A DNA stretch of 64,000 bases from Candidatus Sumerlaeaceae bacterium. GTDB lineage: Bacteria > Sumerlaeota > Sumerlaeia > Sumerlaeales > Sumerlaeaceae. Position 1 is the first letter of the stretch. Each line of letters begins with the position of its first letter. Below are positions 33,629-45,727 of this stretch, piece by piece. The notes beneath the pieces were generated by a model, which was not told where the DNA came from, searched no databases, and worked only from the letters and a program-made list of their open reading frames with translations. The stretch lies in NCBI GenBank assembly GCA_026418615.1, contig JAOAAY010000005.1, forward strand, positions 115,818-179,817. Direction: 5' to 3'. A program made the translations under genes and the position numbers.

Positions 33629-35221
33629 TCATGGCAGGTTTTCTGCGCTGGCCCCGGACGGTCGCTGGTTGCGCGCACGGACGGAAAACGCGCGAGACGC
33701 CTCCCGAAGCCCGAGTCGGTCGGCCAACTCCGCCAGCATCTGATAACCTTGGGCCGCCTGCTCGGGCGTGTGAAACTCCAAATCGGCGGCCGCGGCCGAC
33801 TCGAGGATGCGCGCTGCCTCGACCGTCCGCCCCGCTTCCAGTAAAAACCCGGACACAGCCATGACGACAGGCCCTCGAACGGGCGCCAAGGCGTAAGCCC
33901 TCAGGCGCAACTCTGCTGCCTCGTCGGTGCGTCCCCTCCGACGCAGGCTTTCCGAAAGGCTGAGCGCTGCCCCCGCGTCGTTTGGATTCACCCGCCACTG
34001 ATACTCGTGAAACCTCAGATCGTCCGCATAAAGACGGCTCATGACAGCCGCGCGCACGCCGCCAGCGCAGGCAGCCAGCGCGACCGCATACACCAACGCT
34101 TGGCGCGTCCGGAGACTGCGCACATGCCCCAGCGCGGAGCAGACCAGCCCCGACAGCGCCATGACCGGTAGGTAAAGTCCTCGCTCCCATACCCAGATCA
34201 CATTGGGCACAACATGAAGCAAGGGAAGCGCGGCGAAAACCAACACATAAAGGGACAATCGCGTCAGCGGTCCGAACCGGCCAGACTGAGCGAGAGCCAA
34301 CGCTAACGCCACGATAGTCACAACACCAAATATCACAAAACTCTTTGGCGGCCCCTCCGGACCCGGTAGCGGCCATACAGCCTGCTGATGCCAAGGCATC
34401 AGCAGCAATTGGGTGTTTTTCCCCGCGGCCGATAGGCTCAAGAGAAGCCAGTCCCATGCGGCAGGCGTGCGCTCGAGAAGCGTACGGGTTCCCGCAAACG
34501 CGACACGCATAGCGAGATGAATTGCCGCGACGGCTCCCACCGCTGCAGCGCCAAGAAACGCAGCGTTGCGGTTGGCGCCGGAATTGCCTAAACCACCCCG
34601 GATGAGTAGGCCTATCACGAGGACGCTCAGCACGAGCCCGGTCTCTTTCGAGAACACCATGCATGCTGTCCCACAGATGGTTAGCATGCTGCCTGCGAAG
34701 CGGCGCCCGTCGCCAAGCACTCCGGCACCGTGAAGGCTCGCCAATAAGCCTGCCCCCAGCATCAACTCCGTTCGCCCCGCAATGTTTGCCACAGCCTCCG
34801 CGTGCACGGGATGGAGAGCAAACACGGCTGCAGCGGCGACAGCCGACGCGGCCGCGGCAAATCGAAGAAAGCCGAGAAATAGCAGGACCGTACAGACCGC
34901 ATGCAGCAGCATATTGGTCGCATGGTAGATTGGGGTCCACCCGCCGGCGAACCACCAAGTCAAAGCGTAAGTTGTCAGCGGCAGCGGTCGGTACAGACCG
35001 CTCGCCGCGCCCGTCGAGGCCCAATAGTCGCCCGTCCACAGCCGCCACCACCAGTCAGGACGCTGGACGAACGGATTGCGGGCAATCAGGGGGATGTCGT
35101 CGAGCAACCACGGCCCCGTCACAGAATTCCAATACGGAATGGTAGCCGTGGCGGCGAGACCGGCCGCCAACCAAAAGACAGTGCGAGGGGCAGACGCAAT
35201 CTTGTACTCGGACGGCATCAT
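33629..35221 (-). CDS. TMTC-like membrane protein with C-terminal TPR
   Basis: A 530-residue protein with about nine helices and a soluble C-terminal helical region. The first loop has GPWLLDDIPLIARNPFVQ, with the acidic pair expected in GT-C-fold O-mannosyltransferase-like TMTC proteins, then GLYRPLPLTTYALTWWF, YHATNMLLHAVCTVLLFLG and FALHPVHAEAVANIAGRTELM, all diagnostic. C-terminal segments such as DAGAALSLSESLRRRGRTDEAAELRLRAYAL are TPRs. It probably glycosylates exported proteins, but no substrate is known. ATG 35221 is taken although its ribosome site is poor; the frame is open to 35269. Confidence 0.87.
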   Translation of the reverse strand: MMPSEYKIASAPRTVFWLAAGLAATATIPYWNSVTGPWLLDDIPLIARNPFVQRPDWWWRLWTGDYWASTGAASGLYRPLPLTTYALTWWFAGGWTPIYHATNMLLHAVCTVLLFLGFLRFAAAASAVAAAAVFALHPVHAEAVANIAGRTELMLGAGLLASLHGAGVLGDGRRFAGSMLTICGTACMVFSKETGLVLSVLVIGLLIRGGLGNSGANRNAAFLGAAAVGAVAAIHLAMRVAFAGTRTLLERTPAAWDWLLLSLSAAGKNTQLLLMPWHQQAVWPLPGPEGPPKSFVIFGVVTIVALALALAQSGRFGPLTRLSLYVLVFAALPLLHVVPNVIWVWERGLYLPVMALSGLVCSALGHVRSLRTRQALVYAVALAACAGGVRAAVMSRLYADDLRFHEYQWRVNPNDAGAALSLSESLRRRGRTDEAAELRLRAYALAPVRGPVVMAVSGFLLEAGRTVEAARILESAAAADLEFHTPEQAAQGYQMLAELADRLGLREASRAFSVRARNQRPSGASAENLP

Positions 35222-35276
35222 GGGAACATTGACAAGCGTGCAGCCGCCCCGTCCGCCGGCACAACCCAAAAGGGAA

Positions 35277-35307
35277 CCGGGCGGCTGCCCACCTGGCCGC
35301 CGCCCGG
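35277..35307 (-). terminator. intrinsic terminator of clpC
   Basis: On the minus strand CCGGGCGGC and GCCGCCCGG form a perfect 9-base stem with a 13-base loop, followed by TTCCCTTTTGGG. It lies 26 bases after the clpC stop and before the TMTC-like gene. Confidence 0.7.
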
Positions 35308-35332
35308 CTTACTCAACTGCGCAAGCGCGATT

Positions 35333-37801
<2,469 letters not shown>

Positions 37802-38121
37802 AGTTTTACCTGCCTCTCTTGTGTCCGCCACACCGCCCGGGAGCCGGCACCTGCGCCGGCCCCGCAAGCGTATGGCTTGCTACGCGAACCGCGTTGCGGC
37901 TATTCAAGGCAGCCCCAAGCGGCCCGCGGCGATGGCGGCGGCGCTCATGTCATCGCGACGGCTTCGTGCGTCTGCGAGCCTGCAGCGCCATCTTTCTGCA
38001 TCCTATTATACATCCTGAAGCGCGGGCGCGTGCCTCGAAAAAGCGACTGAAAATGTCTGTGCGTCTTTTGTCACTCTGGGGGACTGATGGAAACGCGCGC
38101 CGCATTGTAACGGCGGCCGCT
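37802..38121. other. 320-base gap between recF and clpC: clpC leader and promoter
   Basis: No convincing gene on either strand; frames here are Arg/Pro-rich chance products. It contains the clpC leader of about 200 bases and, at 38005-38010, a perfect -10 hexamer on the minus strand. Downstream of the recF stop a GCCGC/GCGGC stem (about 38098-38118) might give weak termination. Confidence 0.55.
38005..38010 (-). promoter_or_regulatory. -10 element of the clpC promoter
   Basis: TATAAT on the minus strand is a perfect sigma-70 -10 in an otherwise GC-rich spacer. With 17-base spacing the -35 hexamer would be poor (GC-rich), so an activator or a different sigma factor may be needed. Transcription would start near 37998, leaving an untranslated leader of almost 200 bases before GTG 37801. 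Confidence 0.5.
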
Positions 38122-39240
38122 TCAGAGTTCTCGCGTGAGTTGCCCGTCGTCCATCAGATAGATGCCGCGGCATTCTACCAAGGGGGCCACCAGAGATCGC
38201 TCTGTCGCCGTGATGAAGGTCTGAACGCAGGGGTCAAGGCTGGCCAAGAGCGCGCGCTGGCGCGACTCGTCGAGTTCGCTCATCAGGTCGTCCAGCAGCA
38301 GCAGCGGCGGGTCGCCCGTGCGGGAAGTCATCCGTCGCATTTCCGCCAATTTCAGTGCCAAGACGCAAGATCGCTGCTGGCCTTGGGAGCCAAAGTCGCG
38401 TGCGTCGCGCCCGGCCACAAGGAACCGGAAATCGTCGCGATGCGGCCCCGACGAGATAGCCCCACGACGCATGTCATCGTCGGCGCAGCGCTCAAGCGCC
38501 TCACGCAGCGCCGCCTCAGCCGCGTCCGGCTGCGCTTGCACCGCTGACGGCGAGGGCAGGTACTCGAGCCGAAGAGGCTCCTCCACGCCGGCGATGGCCG
38601 CATAGGTCTGGCCGGCAAGCGCAGACAGTTCCGAGATCATCGCGGCGCGCGCCTGTAACAGCGCGCCTCCGTGAGCCGCCAACTTGTCGTGCCACGCCGC
38701 CAGTTCATCCCGCAGCGAGGGTCGCCGCTGGTGCTGCTTGAGCAGCGCGTTGGCTTGGCGCAGCGCGAGATCGTAATGTTGCAAATGAACGAGGTACGGC
38801 CGGCTTGTCTGACTCAGGCCGATGTCCAGAAACCGTCGCCGGCCCGCCGGCCCGCCCGAAACAAGCCCCAAATCCGGCGGGGTGAAGATCACCGCATTCA
38901 GCCGGCCGAGAAGATCGCCAAGCCGCGCCAATGGCGTCCCGTTCACAAAAACATGTTTCTCGCCTTGGTTGAAGGTCATGAGGAGCCGGTCCTCGCCTCC
39001 AAGCCTCTCCACGCGAGCCCGAATCAGCGTGGCCTCATAACCGTCGCGAACCCACGGGATCAATTCCCGCTCCGCCGAGGTGCGAAAACTCCGCGCGGTT
39101 ACGAGCAGGCTCAACGCCTCGAGCAGGTTCGTTTTGCCTTGGGCGTTGGCGCCATAAATCAAGTTGATCCCCGGACCGAACTCCGACCGGACAGAACGCA
39201 GATTGCGAAAATTGATAATCTGGAGTTCCCGGACAATCAA
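38122..39240 (-). CDS. recF: DNA replication and repair protein RecF
   Basis: A 372-residue SMC-like ATPase that loads RecA at gaps. Marks: RELQIINFRNLRS at the N-terminus, Walker A IYGANAQGKTNLLEALSLL, the signature LFFTPPDLGLVSGGPAGRRRFLD in the middle, a coiled-coil arm, and the C-terminal PLLLLDDLMSELDESRQRALL (Walker B with D-loop). The start is TTG 39240, three bases after the TGA of the prenyltransferase gene, which implies translational coupling. RecF usually stands beside dnaN-gyrB; here its neighbours are dacB and a UbiA-type gene. Confidence 0.95.
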   Translation of the reverse strand: MIVRELQIINFRNLRSVRSEFGPGINLIYGANAQGKTNLLEALSLLVTARSFRTSAERELIPWVRDGYEATLIRARVERLGGEDRLLMTFNQGEKHVFVNGTPLARLGDLLGRLNAVIFTPPDLGLVSGGPAGRRRFLDIGLSQTSRPYLVHLQHYDLALRQANALLKQHQRRPSLRDELAAWHDKLAAHGGALLQARAAMISELSALAGQTYAAIAGVEEPLRLEYLPSPSAVQAQPDAAEAALREALERCADDDMRRGAISSGPHRDDFRFLVAGRDARDFGSQGQQRSCVLALKLAEMRRMTSRTGDPPLLLLDDLMSELDESRQRALLASLDPCVQTFITATERSLVAPLVECRGIYLMDDGQLTREL

Positions 39241-39243
39241 CGC

Positions 39244-40113
39244 TCAGCCACGCCCCGCCCAGAGATCCAACGCGGTGAACGCCAGAAGCGTCACGCCCAC
39301 CCAACTGTTCACGGTGAAAAAAGCCGCCTCAATGCGGCTCAAGTCGTTCGGATTGACGAGACGGTGCTCCACGACCAGCAGCACCGCAGCAGCCGCCACG
39401 CCCAGATGATAAATCCAACCCGCGCCCGCACTCCAACCTGCGACGAAAAAACAGCCGACACAGATCACATGCAATGTTGACGACAGCCAAAGGGCGCGTG
39501 CCACGCCGAACCTCGCCGGCACGCTGAATAACCCCTCGCGGACATCAAAGTCGCGGTCCTGACAGGCATAAATAAGGTCGAAACCCGCCGTCCAGAACAT
39601 GACTCCGAGACAAAGCAGGAGCGGCGGCGCCGCCAGCCCGCCCGCCACGGCGATCCACGCGCCCGCCGGCGCCAGCCCAAGGGCAAGACCCAGCACCCAG
39701 TGGGAAAGCCATGTAAATCGTTTCGTGTACGAGTATCCGAGCAGAACCGCCAGCGCAACGGGCGACAGCGTCAGCGCCAGCGTGTTGAGCATCGCGGCAC
39801 TCAAAACAAACAACCCGCATGACAGCACCACGAGACCCGCCGCAAATCCGGGGGACAACGCCCCCGAAGGCAGCGCGCGGGTTGCCGTGCGCGGGTTTCG
39901 CGCATCAATCGGAGCGTCCACGAGCCGGTTGAAAGCCATCGCGGCCGTCCGCGCAAATACACACGCGGCGACAATCCAAACGGTCGTCCGCATGGGCGGC
40001 AGTCCGCCCGCCGCCAGCAGGGCGCCGATCAGCGCAAACGGCAGGGCAAACACCGTGTGCTGAAACTTGATCATTTCGAGGACGGTCGCCGTCTGCCGCA
40101 AGAACCAGCGCAT
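39244..40113 (-). CDS. UbiA-family prenyltransferase, MqnP-like
   Basis: A 289-residue membrane protein with about eight helices. The UbiA signature with aspartates is [24 protein letters not shown] (first Asp-rich motif N-R-x-x-D-x-x-x-D) and the second acidic motif is [25 protein letters not shown], both typical of 4-hydroxybenzoate and 1,4-dihydroxy-6-naphthoate type transferases. Since mqnE is in this window, a role as the prenylating MqnP of the futalosine menaquinone pathway is the best reading. The start ATG 40113 shares one base with the TGA of dacB (TGATG); GTG 40116 is also possible. The stop stands 3 bases from the recF start. Confidence 0.9.
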   Translation of the reverse strand: MRWFLRQTATVLEMIKFQHTVFALPFALIGALLAAGGLPPMRTTVWIVAACVFARTAAMAFNRLVDAPIDARNPRTATRALPSGALSPGFAAGLVVLSCGLFVLSAAMLNTLALTLSPVALAVLLGYSYTKRFTWLSHWVLGLALGLAPAGAWIAVAGGLAAPPLLLCLGVMFWTAGFDLIYACQDRDFDVREGLFSVPARFGVARALWLSSTLHVICVGCFFVAGWSAGAGWIYHLGVAAAAVLLVVEHRLVNPNDLSRIEAAFFTVNSWVGVTLLAFTALDLWAGRG

Positions 40114-41876
40114 CACATCTCAAGCAGACAGAGCAGTTCGCAAAGTCGGTCCTGCGTGCCTTTCACAGCGTCCGTCGAAGTCCGGATGTTGTTGAACAGG
40201 AACGAGAAGACCAGCGTTCGTCCCGGCGCCGCGGTTACATAACCAGAAAGGCAACTGACCGCGTTGATATATCCGGTCTTGGCCCGGACTTTGCCGGCCG
40301 TGTGGTCATTCCTCATGCGGCCACGCAGGGTGCCCTCGCGCCCGCCCAGCGGCAAGGAGGCAAAAAATTGCGCCGCGTAGGGATGCCGACTCATGTGCTC
40401 GAGCAGGGCAACCACCTGCGCCGGAGAAACGCGGTTCTGCTCCGAAAGCCCGCTGCCATCTTCAAACCCCATCTCCCGCGGCTCGATGCCGGCCCGCCGG
40501 AGGAATTCGGCCTCGACCTCTTTCGTCGAACGGTATCCTCCGCGACCCCGTTTCAAAGCGCCGATGGACACATACAATTGTTCGGCAAAGTGGTTGTTGC
40601 TCTGCTTCATCATGGTGTCCACGATTTCAGACATTTTCGGCGACAGATAAACAGCCACGACATTGTCCGTCGTCGGAGGCGGCACAGTCCCGGGCCGCGA
40701 CGCCACGCGCAGGCTCCCGCGCACGGGAATTTTAGCATCATGCAGTTTTTGCCGGAACACCGCCGCCGCATAGAGGCCCGGGTTATCACACGGGATCGTG
40801 AAGGTCCGCTTCGCCGTGGCCTCGGTCGGGTTGCCGCTGACCACAATTTGTCCGTTTTTTGCCCGTTTGACAGTTACGCCTGCTTTTCCCTGGCCCGTTA
40901 CGGTGTCGTTGATAACTGGGTAGCCTGTCGCCGCAGGGATGAACTCCACTATGCCCGGTTGCCCCGGAGCGCCCGGTCGCACGCGGATCTCGAGCAGATT
41001 TTCTTTCAGCGTGAGCGGGCTTGGAATTGGCGCATAGTAGTCGTCCCGGACGCGCTCCGGCCAGCCCCGCGGGATCAGGTCTGCGAGGTCCCACTCGCTG
41101 CAATCCACAACCAATTCCCCGGCCACTTCCCGAATGCCTTGGGCTCGCACCTTCTCCACCCAGTCGCGGTAAATCCAATCATCCGGTTGACCCTGCCATA
41201 GCCGCCGCGTGAACGAGGGGTCACCCTGCGGCCTGATCACAAGACTGCCTTGAAGAACCCCGTTCGCGTCCACGGCCCCCGTCCGGTACAGATAAGTCCT
41301 GTACTGAAAGTCCGGCCCCAACTGATCCAACGCCAACGCACCGGTAAAGATCTTGCGATTCGACGCCGGAATAAACTTTTCATTTGCAGCGTGCGAGTAG
41401 AGGACCGCGCCAGATTCCAAATGTTTGATGACTATACCCCAACGCGACTGCCCCGCCACGGGCGCTACGATGCGCTCCACCGCTTCCGGCAGGGTGGCGG
41501 GCGTGGTCGAGGTCACGGGATCGGGGCGCGAGACCGGAGGCTTGGACGCTCTCGTCCGGGATGACCGGGCGGATTTCTTCTGACTTTGGACCGCCGCTTT
41601 CTTTTCCTCTTCCGGCTTTTTCCCGGCCTCCGGCTTTGGGGCTGCCGACGGTTTTTTCCCGCCTTCCGACTTGTTGGAGCCCTCAGGTTTGCGGGCGGCT
41701 GTCTGTTTCTTGCTGCTGGAGACCACCGGTTTCGAGACGCCGTCCGACGCCGCAGTGCTTTGAGCCCCGACTTCGCGGGCAGATCCTATCAGGAAGAACG
41801 CGAAAAGAATCGCGACAAAAGTTTTTACGGTGGCGGCCAGCGCCGCTTGCCGCCTGCTTCCGCTTGAAGAGACCAT
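40113..41876 (-). CDS. dacB: D-alanyl-D-alanine carboxypeptidase/endopeptidase (PBP4/DacB family)
   Basis: A 587-residue exported S13 peptidase that trims peptidoglycan crosslinks or stem peptides. After a signal anchor ([18 protein letters not shown]) comes a long Lys/Pro/Ser-rich linker from about 36 to 120, unusually long for the family, with repeats of KP-E-x-x-KK. The enzyme core follows with the SxxK nucleophile S172-N-R-K175, [10 protein letters not shown] (SxN motif) and [18 protein letters not shown] (KTG). ATG 41876 begins the signal sequence; the frame extends to 41936. The stop overlaps the next gene. It is divergent from the small unknown gene at 42019. Confidence 0.93.
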   Translation of the reverse strand: MVSSSGSRRQAALAATVKTFVAILFAFFLIGSAREVGAQSTAASDGVSKPVVSSSKKQTAARKPEGSNKSEGGKKPSAAPKPEAGKKPEEEKKAAVQSQKKSARSSRTRASKPPVSRPDPVTSTTPATLPEAVERIVAPVAGQSRWGIVIKHLESGAVLYSHAANEKFIPASNRKIFTGALALDQLGPDFQYRTYLYRTGAVDANGVLQGSLVIRPQGDPSFTRRLWQGQPDDWIYRDWVEKVRAQGIREVAGELVVDCSEWDLADLIPRGWPERVRDDYYAPIPSPLTLKENLLEIRVRPGAPGQPGIVEFIPAATGYPVINDTVTGQGKAGVTVKRAKNGQIVVSGNPTEATAKRTFTIPCDNPGLYAAAVFRQKLHDAKIPVRGSLRVASRPGTVPPPTTDNVVAVYLSPKMSEIVDTMMKQSNNHFAEQLYVSIGALKRGRGGYRSTKEVEAEFLRRAGIEPREMGFEDGSGLSEQNRVSPAQVVALLEHMSRHPYAAQFFASLPLGGREGTLRGRMRNDHTAGKVRAKTGYINAVSCLSGYVTAAPGRTLVFSFLFNNIRTSTDAVKGTQDRLCELLCLLEM

Positions 41877-42018
41877 GATCACCGTCTTGCAATCATCTCG
41901 TGGCGTCGCCGGTTGGAGCCCATGCCCGGCCGACAACGCCCCGTGCCAAATAAACCGGTAGGCAACGGTTAGTCACGGTCAAGCCGCGAACGCGGCCAAA
42001 CCCCGAAGCGAGTGTGCC

Positions 42019-42423
42019 ATGACTCTTACCGTACAATCCCTCGACACACTGCTGGCCGCGAGCGCGGCCACGGAGGAATTCCGCGAGGCCGTCCTGCGCC
42101 TCGAGCGCGGGGAGCCTCAATCCCAGATCCGCTTTCCCGCCGGCTCGCCGACCATCAAAATCTTGCGTGTCATCGCCAAGTTGCTCGAAGTCGCTCCCAC
42201 GCTCGAAATCCGTTCCGCCGAGATCGTCGCCGTCAGCGGTTGCAGTGATTTCGCCGGCACCCTGTCCGTCAACGACGGGGAACGCCTCTACGAATTCCTC
42301 TGGGACTGCCGCTGGCGCGCCGAACAGCAAGGTTACACCACTTGGTACGGCCAGCCCGATCAGGCGCGTGCCGCCCGCGAGTTTGGCTACCAATGTTTCC
42401 AAAAATTCGAGCGCGTTCGTTAG
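42019..42423 (+). CDS. unknown cytosolic protein, 134 aa
   Basis: MTLTVQSLDTLLAASAAT opens a soluble alpha/beta-looking protein with EEFREAVLRLERGEP and a conserved-style segment EFLWDCRWRAEQQGYTTWYGQPDQARAAREFGYQCF; a pair of cysteines stands at CSD and QCF. No signal peptide and no domain recognised. The codon choice is like that of the neighbours (Glu/Leu-rich, GAG-rich), which supports a real gene. It is divergent from dacB with a 142-base spacer; downstream lies the 620-base gap. Ribosome binding site weak. Confidence 0.65.
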   Translation: MTLTVQSLDTLLAASAATEEFREAVLRLERGEPQSQIRFPAGSPTIKILRVIAKLLEVAPTLEIRSAEIVAVSGCSDFAGTLSVNDGERLYEFLWDCRWRAEQQGYTTWYGQPDQARAAREFGYQCFQKFERVR

Positions 42424-43045
42424 TCCCTCCGCCGACCGCCCGCTCTCTTCAGACCTCGCAGGACGCCTGACCAAGGACTCTGAGCCAGAGCGGAGGGACA
42501 TGAAACTTCACTTTGGCAAGCGATGGGCGGCCTCATGGCGATTGGCCGCGTTGATCACAGTGATGGGCCGGCCCAGTCCGTTCCCGTAAACCGTGGTCTT
42601 CTTAAGGCGAACCAACCCGAGCGACGACCTACTAAGTTCTCCTGATCGTCCACCCCTGCTCCGACTGACAATTGCAGGGATCAGCCCTGACCAGCCCGCG
42701 AAAGGTTGCCCTTAGTAGACCGCCTTTTAGTAGCGCGGTCGCCAACTTGCCGCTCCGCCCGCGCCCAAACTCGCGTTCCGCCAAACATGAGCCCGCCCGT
42801 CCTCTTATTCGCCGCCGTGAATCCCCCGGCGCACAAAACCTCACCCGACGCCCTCCTCACAAGCCAGCCTCCGCCTTCGGGCATACCGGGTAATTCTCGC
42901 TCAGACATTGAGAGAACCCATCGCTCGACCTGCCGGTGCTCTCCATCTCCCATGTCGCAAGGCAAGGCCTGTGCGGGGATTCGGTTTGGGGCCTGTTTCG
43001 CGCTTTTCGGCCAGCCGCGCTGGCGCACCCCGAGCATCTGGCCTG
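42424..43045. other. 622-base gap, no clear gene
   Basis: Frames here are short, Arg/Pro/Ser-rich and lack good ribosome sites, so I see no gene on either strand. A 29-residue frame, MKLHFGKRWAASWRLAALI onward (42500-42589), starts 3 bases after GGAGG and looks like an isolated signal peptide, perhaps the stub of a decayed exported-protein gene. Two small hairpins occur: CAGGG-CCCTG (about 42675-42689) and GACCGC-GCGGTC (42718-42740), the second flanked by repeated TAGTA. The 3' end of the aminotransferase gene on the minus strand adjoins the right edge. Confidence 0.5.
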
Positions 43046-44251
43046 TCACACCGTCGCCATCACCGCCGCCCGATACACGGCAAGGGCTTCGTCTACTTCA
43101 ACTTCGGTGACAATCAGGGGCGGGCTGAAGCGGATCGTGGACTCGCTTAGAAGGTTCGTCTCCAGAATGAGGCCGCCACCCCGACAACGCTCGACAATGG
43201 CACGGGCCGTAGCAGGGCTATCGTGTTCGACGCCAATCATCAAGCCGACGCCGCGGACATCACGCACGCGGCCGGCGGGCGCTGCCGCTGCAATGACGCG
43301 CAGGCCGTCAAGGAGGCGCGCGCCCATTCGCTCGGCGTTGTCGAGCAATCCCTCACGCTCAATGACGCCAAGGGCGGCAAGTCCCGCAGCACAACTGACC
43401 GGGTGACCGCCAAAGGTGGTGATGTGAGCAAACGGGGGCTCGGCGGCGAAGCGGCGGAGGACATCGCGCGGCGCCATGACGCCGGCCAGAGGCATACCGC
43501 CGCCAACAGCCTTGGCCACTAAGAGGACATCCGGAGTGACGCCGAAGCGTCGCGCAGCAAACCAGTCGCCGACTCGGCCGATGCCGGTCTGGATTTCGTC
43601 GAAGATAAGTTGGGCACCCGTCCGGGTGCACTGCGCCCTCAGGGCCGCCAACCAACCCTCGGGCGGTACGCGAATCCCTCCCTCGCCCTGAACCGGCTCG
43701 ACAATGACCCCGGCAGTCGCGCTCGTGATGCGTTCCAACGCGGCAAAGTCGCCAAACGGCAAAAATTCCACCGGCGGCAGAAGCGAAGCGAAAGGCGCGC
43801 GCCAGTTCGCCGCGCCAAAACAGGCCAGCGCCCCCACCGTGTCGCCGTGGTAGGCACCCTCAAAAGCCACCAGACCGCTGCGCCCGGTGATTTTTACGGC
43901 CAGTTTGAGCGCGGCGTCCACGGCCTCCGCACCGGTCGTGAGGAAATAAATAGCATCCAGCGGCGGCGGAGCCAACGCCGCCAGACGCGCGGCCAAGTGG
44001 GCCTGCGGCCGCTGTAGGTGTTCGCCGTAAACCATGGTGTGGGCATACAGGCGCGCCTGCAAGACGACGGCTTCGACGACCGCTGGATGGCAGTGGCCTA
44101 CATTGACAACGGCTATTCCGGCGATGAAATCAAGATAGGTGCGGCCATCCGCGCCGAACAGGCGGCACCCCTGCGCCCGCATGACCTCGAGCGACGGCGG
44201 CCACGGCGAGGTGGGGCCTACATGGCGGGCGAAAAGGTCGGCGGTTCTCAT
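43046..44251 (-). CDS. class III PLP aminotransferase (acetylornithine-type)
   Basis: A 401-residue PLP enzyme. GTGAEAVDAALKLAV-like TTGAEAVDAALKLAVKITG binds the phosphate; FEGAYHGDTVGALAC follows; LIFDEIQTGIGRVGDWFA provides the PLP aspartate; VAKAVGGGMPLAGVM has the Schiff-base lysine; TTFGGHPVSCAAGLAAL ends the core. Family members use acetylornithine, ornithine, GABA or 4-aminobutyrate-like donors. The proximity of no arg gene keeps me from naming argD, although sequence layout is closest to it. Probable promoter: TATAAT at 44293-44298 on the minus strand. It is divergent from ftsQ. Confidence 0.9.
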   Translation of the reverse strand: MRTADLFARHVGPTSPWPPSLEVMRAQGCRLFGADGRTYLDFIAGIAVVNVGHCHPAVVEAVVLQARLYAHTMVYGEHLQRPQAHLAARLAALAPPPLDAIYFLTTGAEAVDAALKLAVKITGRSGLVAFEGAYHGDTVGALACFGAANWRAPFASLLPPVEFLPFGDFAALERITSATAGVIVEPVQGEGGIRVPPEGWLAALRAQCTRTGAQLIFDEIQTGIGRVGDWFAARRFGVTPDVLLVAKAVGGGMPLAGVMAPRDVLRRFAAEPPFAHITTFGGHPVSCAAGLAALGVIEREGLLDNAERMGARLLDGLRVIAAAAPAGRVRDVRGVGLMIGVEHDSPATARAIVERCRGGGLILETNLLSESTIRFSPPLIVTEVEVDEALAVYRAAVMATV

Positions 44252-44292
44252 GGGCCTGTCCGGTGCTGAGCGATCTTCATGCGTTGCGAATG

Positions 44293-44298
44293 ATTATA
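44293..44298 (-). promoter_or_regulatory. -10 element upstream of the class III aminotransferase
   Basis: A perfect TATAAT on the minus strand, 42 bases before ATG 44251; transcription would start near 44286. No consensus -35 is present at 17 bases. The rest of the 222-base spacer 44252-44473 shows no gene. Confidence 0.45.
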
Positions 44299-44473
44299 TT
44301 GGGGCCGGTTTGTCTATGGGGTTCGTGAACGGCAAGGCAGGGGGTGACTTTGCGCAAAGGCTGATTACGGTTGTTGAAATTGGCTTCGGCGCTGTCCAAG
44401 GTCGGCTGTTCGCAGTGACGATTGCCCCGGTTGCTTGCCGCCCGTTGGGATCTAGGATGCCAGTGCCAGCAGA

Positions 44474-45703
44474 ATGACGCAGGTCATGTCAAAAAGTTTG
44501 CAGTCTCATGTCTCCGCCGGTCCGGCGCGAAAACGCGTCGTGGTCCGGCGAATCCGCCGTCCTGTGCGGACCCCGCTGAGCCGCCGGCGTGTGGTCGGAC
44601 TGTTTTATGGTGTGGGTCTGGCTGCCGTCATTGCAGCCGTAACCCATGTGTCGCAGGGTTTCCTGCAGGACATGCCGTATTTCCGACTGTCACGCCTGCA
44701 GGTCCACGGCGTCTCGGCGCAAATGGAAACGGATTTGCAGCGCATTCTTGAGCAAGCCTTGTCGCGCAACCGCAACCTGCTCAGCCTCGACCTCGGCGAG
44801 ATAACCCGGCGCATCCGCGAGCATCCGCGAATCCGCCAACTCCAGTTGGAGAAGATTTATCCTGACACGCTTGTCATCCGGGCCAGCGAGCGCCAGCCCG
44901 AGGCCATTGTGAACACCGACGCATTTTATTTTGTCGATCGCGAAGGGTTTGTGCTTGGCAAGGTCAAGCCTGCCGAGTTGCGCGGACAGGAACTGCCCTT
45001 CATCACCGGACTCCACCCGCAAGAGGTGCGGCAGGGCGAGAAGATCCTCAATCCGGCGCTTTACCGCGCGTTGCTGATGGCTCAGGTGTTGCGAACACGC
45101 AATCCGGAACTTCACGCCATGTTTTCCGAGATCCACATCGAGAGCGACCCGGTGACAAGGCTCGACAGCCTGACGGCGCATCTCAAGGGGGGGACCGAGG
45201 TGCGGTTTGGAGACGGAAATCCTATTGACAAATTGCCGGCTCTTGAGACCTTCATCGCCCTCAAACGCGAGCAAGGCGGCGACCCCTTCAGCGCGCTCTA
45301 CATTGACCTGCGGTTCGAGAACCAAATCGTATTCATGGAGCGCGAGCGTGCGCTGTCCATGGCGGCCGGAAAACAGGAGCAGTTGAAGCACGAAGAAATG
45401 GCAAAGACGCTTGGCGAGAGCAGCGGCGGGACAGGAGCGTCGCCCGCCAAGGCAAAACCGCGCGAGCGCGCCGACGGCCCTGCGGCGGCAAAATCGCGCA
45501 CCGGTTCCGGGCAACGCCGCGAAAGCGTCCCCGCGGCGCGGCAGGTGGCCGATCCGCCGGCGGCCCCGGCTATCATCCAACAGCAGCCGGAGCCTCAGCC
45601 GCGTCGCGGGCTCAGCCGGTTCGCGTTCTGGCGCCGCAAAGGTGGCGATCAGGCTAACCCGTCCACCCCCACCCAATCTCCGGACCCGTTTGCGGTACGC
45701 TGA
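44474..45703 (+). CDS. ftsQ: cell division protein FtsQ (POTRA domain)
   Basis: A 409-residue bitopic membrane protein of the divisome. A basic cytoplasmic N-terminus (RKRVVVRRIRRPVRTPLSRRR) precedes one transmembrane helix (about 41-60), then a POTRA domain FRLSRLQVHGVSAQMETDLQRIL ... NLLSLDLGEITRRIREHPRIRQLQLEKIYPDTLVI and the FtsQ beta domain to about 300. The C-terminal 110 residues are Lys/Ala/Pro-rich and probably disordered, longer than in E. coli FtsQ (276 residues in total). ftsA follows after 24 bases, which supports the identification. ATG 44474 or ATG 44486 may be the start. Confidence 0.85.
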   Translation: MTQVMSKSLQSHVSAGPARKRVVVRRIRRPVRTPLSRRRVVGLFYGVGLAAVIAAVTHVSQGFLQDMPYFRLSRLQVHGVSAQMETDLQRILEQALSRNRNLLSLDLGEITRRIREHPRIRQLQLEKIYPDTLVIRASERQPEAIVNTDAFYFVDREGFVLGKVKPAELRGQELPFITGLHPQEVRQGEKILNPALYRALLMAQVLRTRNPELHAMFSEIHIESDPVTRLDSLTAHLKGGTEVRFGDGNPIDKLPALETFIALKREQGGDPFSALYIDLRFENQIVFMERERALSMAAGKQEQLKHEEMAKTLGESSGGTGASPAKAKPRERADGPAAAKSRTGSGQRRESVPAARQVADPPAAPAIIQQQPEPQPRRGLSRFAFWRRKGGDQANPSTPTQSPDPFAVR

Positions 45704-45727
45704 AGAAAGGAGAGACTCTCGTCAATC

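Noticed and set aside
33576-35051. Open frame of 491 codons overlapping the TMTC-like gene on the same strand
   Set aside because: Cys/Arg/Gly-rich out-of-frame product with no hydrophobic segments; it also runs into the tRNA gene.
43046-44251. Naming the class III aminotransferase argD
   Set aside because: The layout is closest to acetylornithine aminotransferase, but no other arginine gene is in the window and related enzymes (ornithine, GABA) share the same motifs.
44690-45676. Open frame of 328 codons opposite ftsQ
   Set aside because: Arg/Leu-rich shadow; POTRA motifs and adjacency to ftsA support the plus strand.
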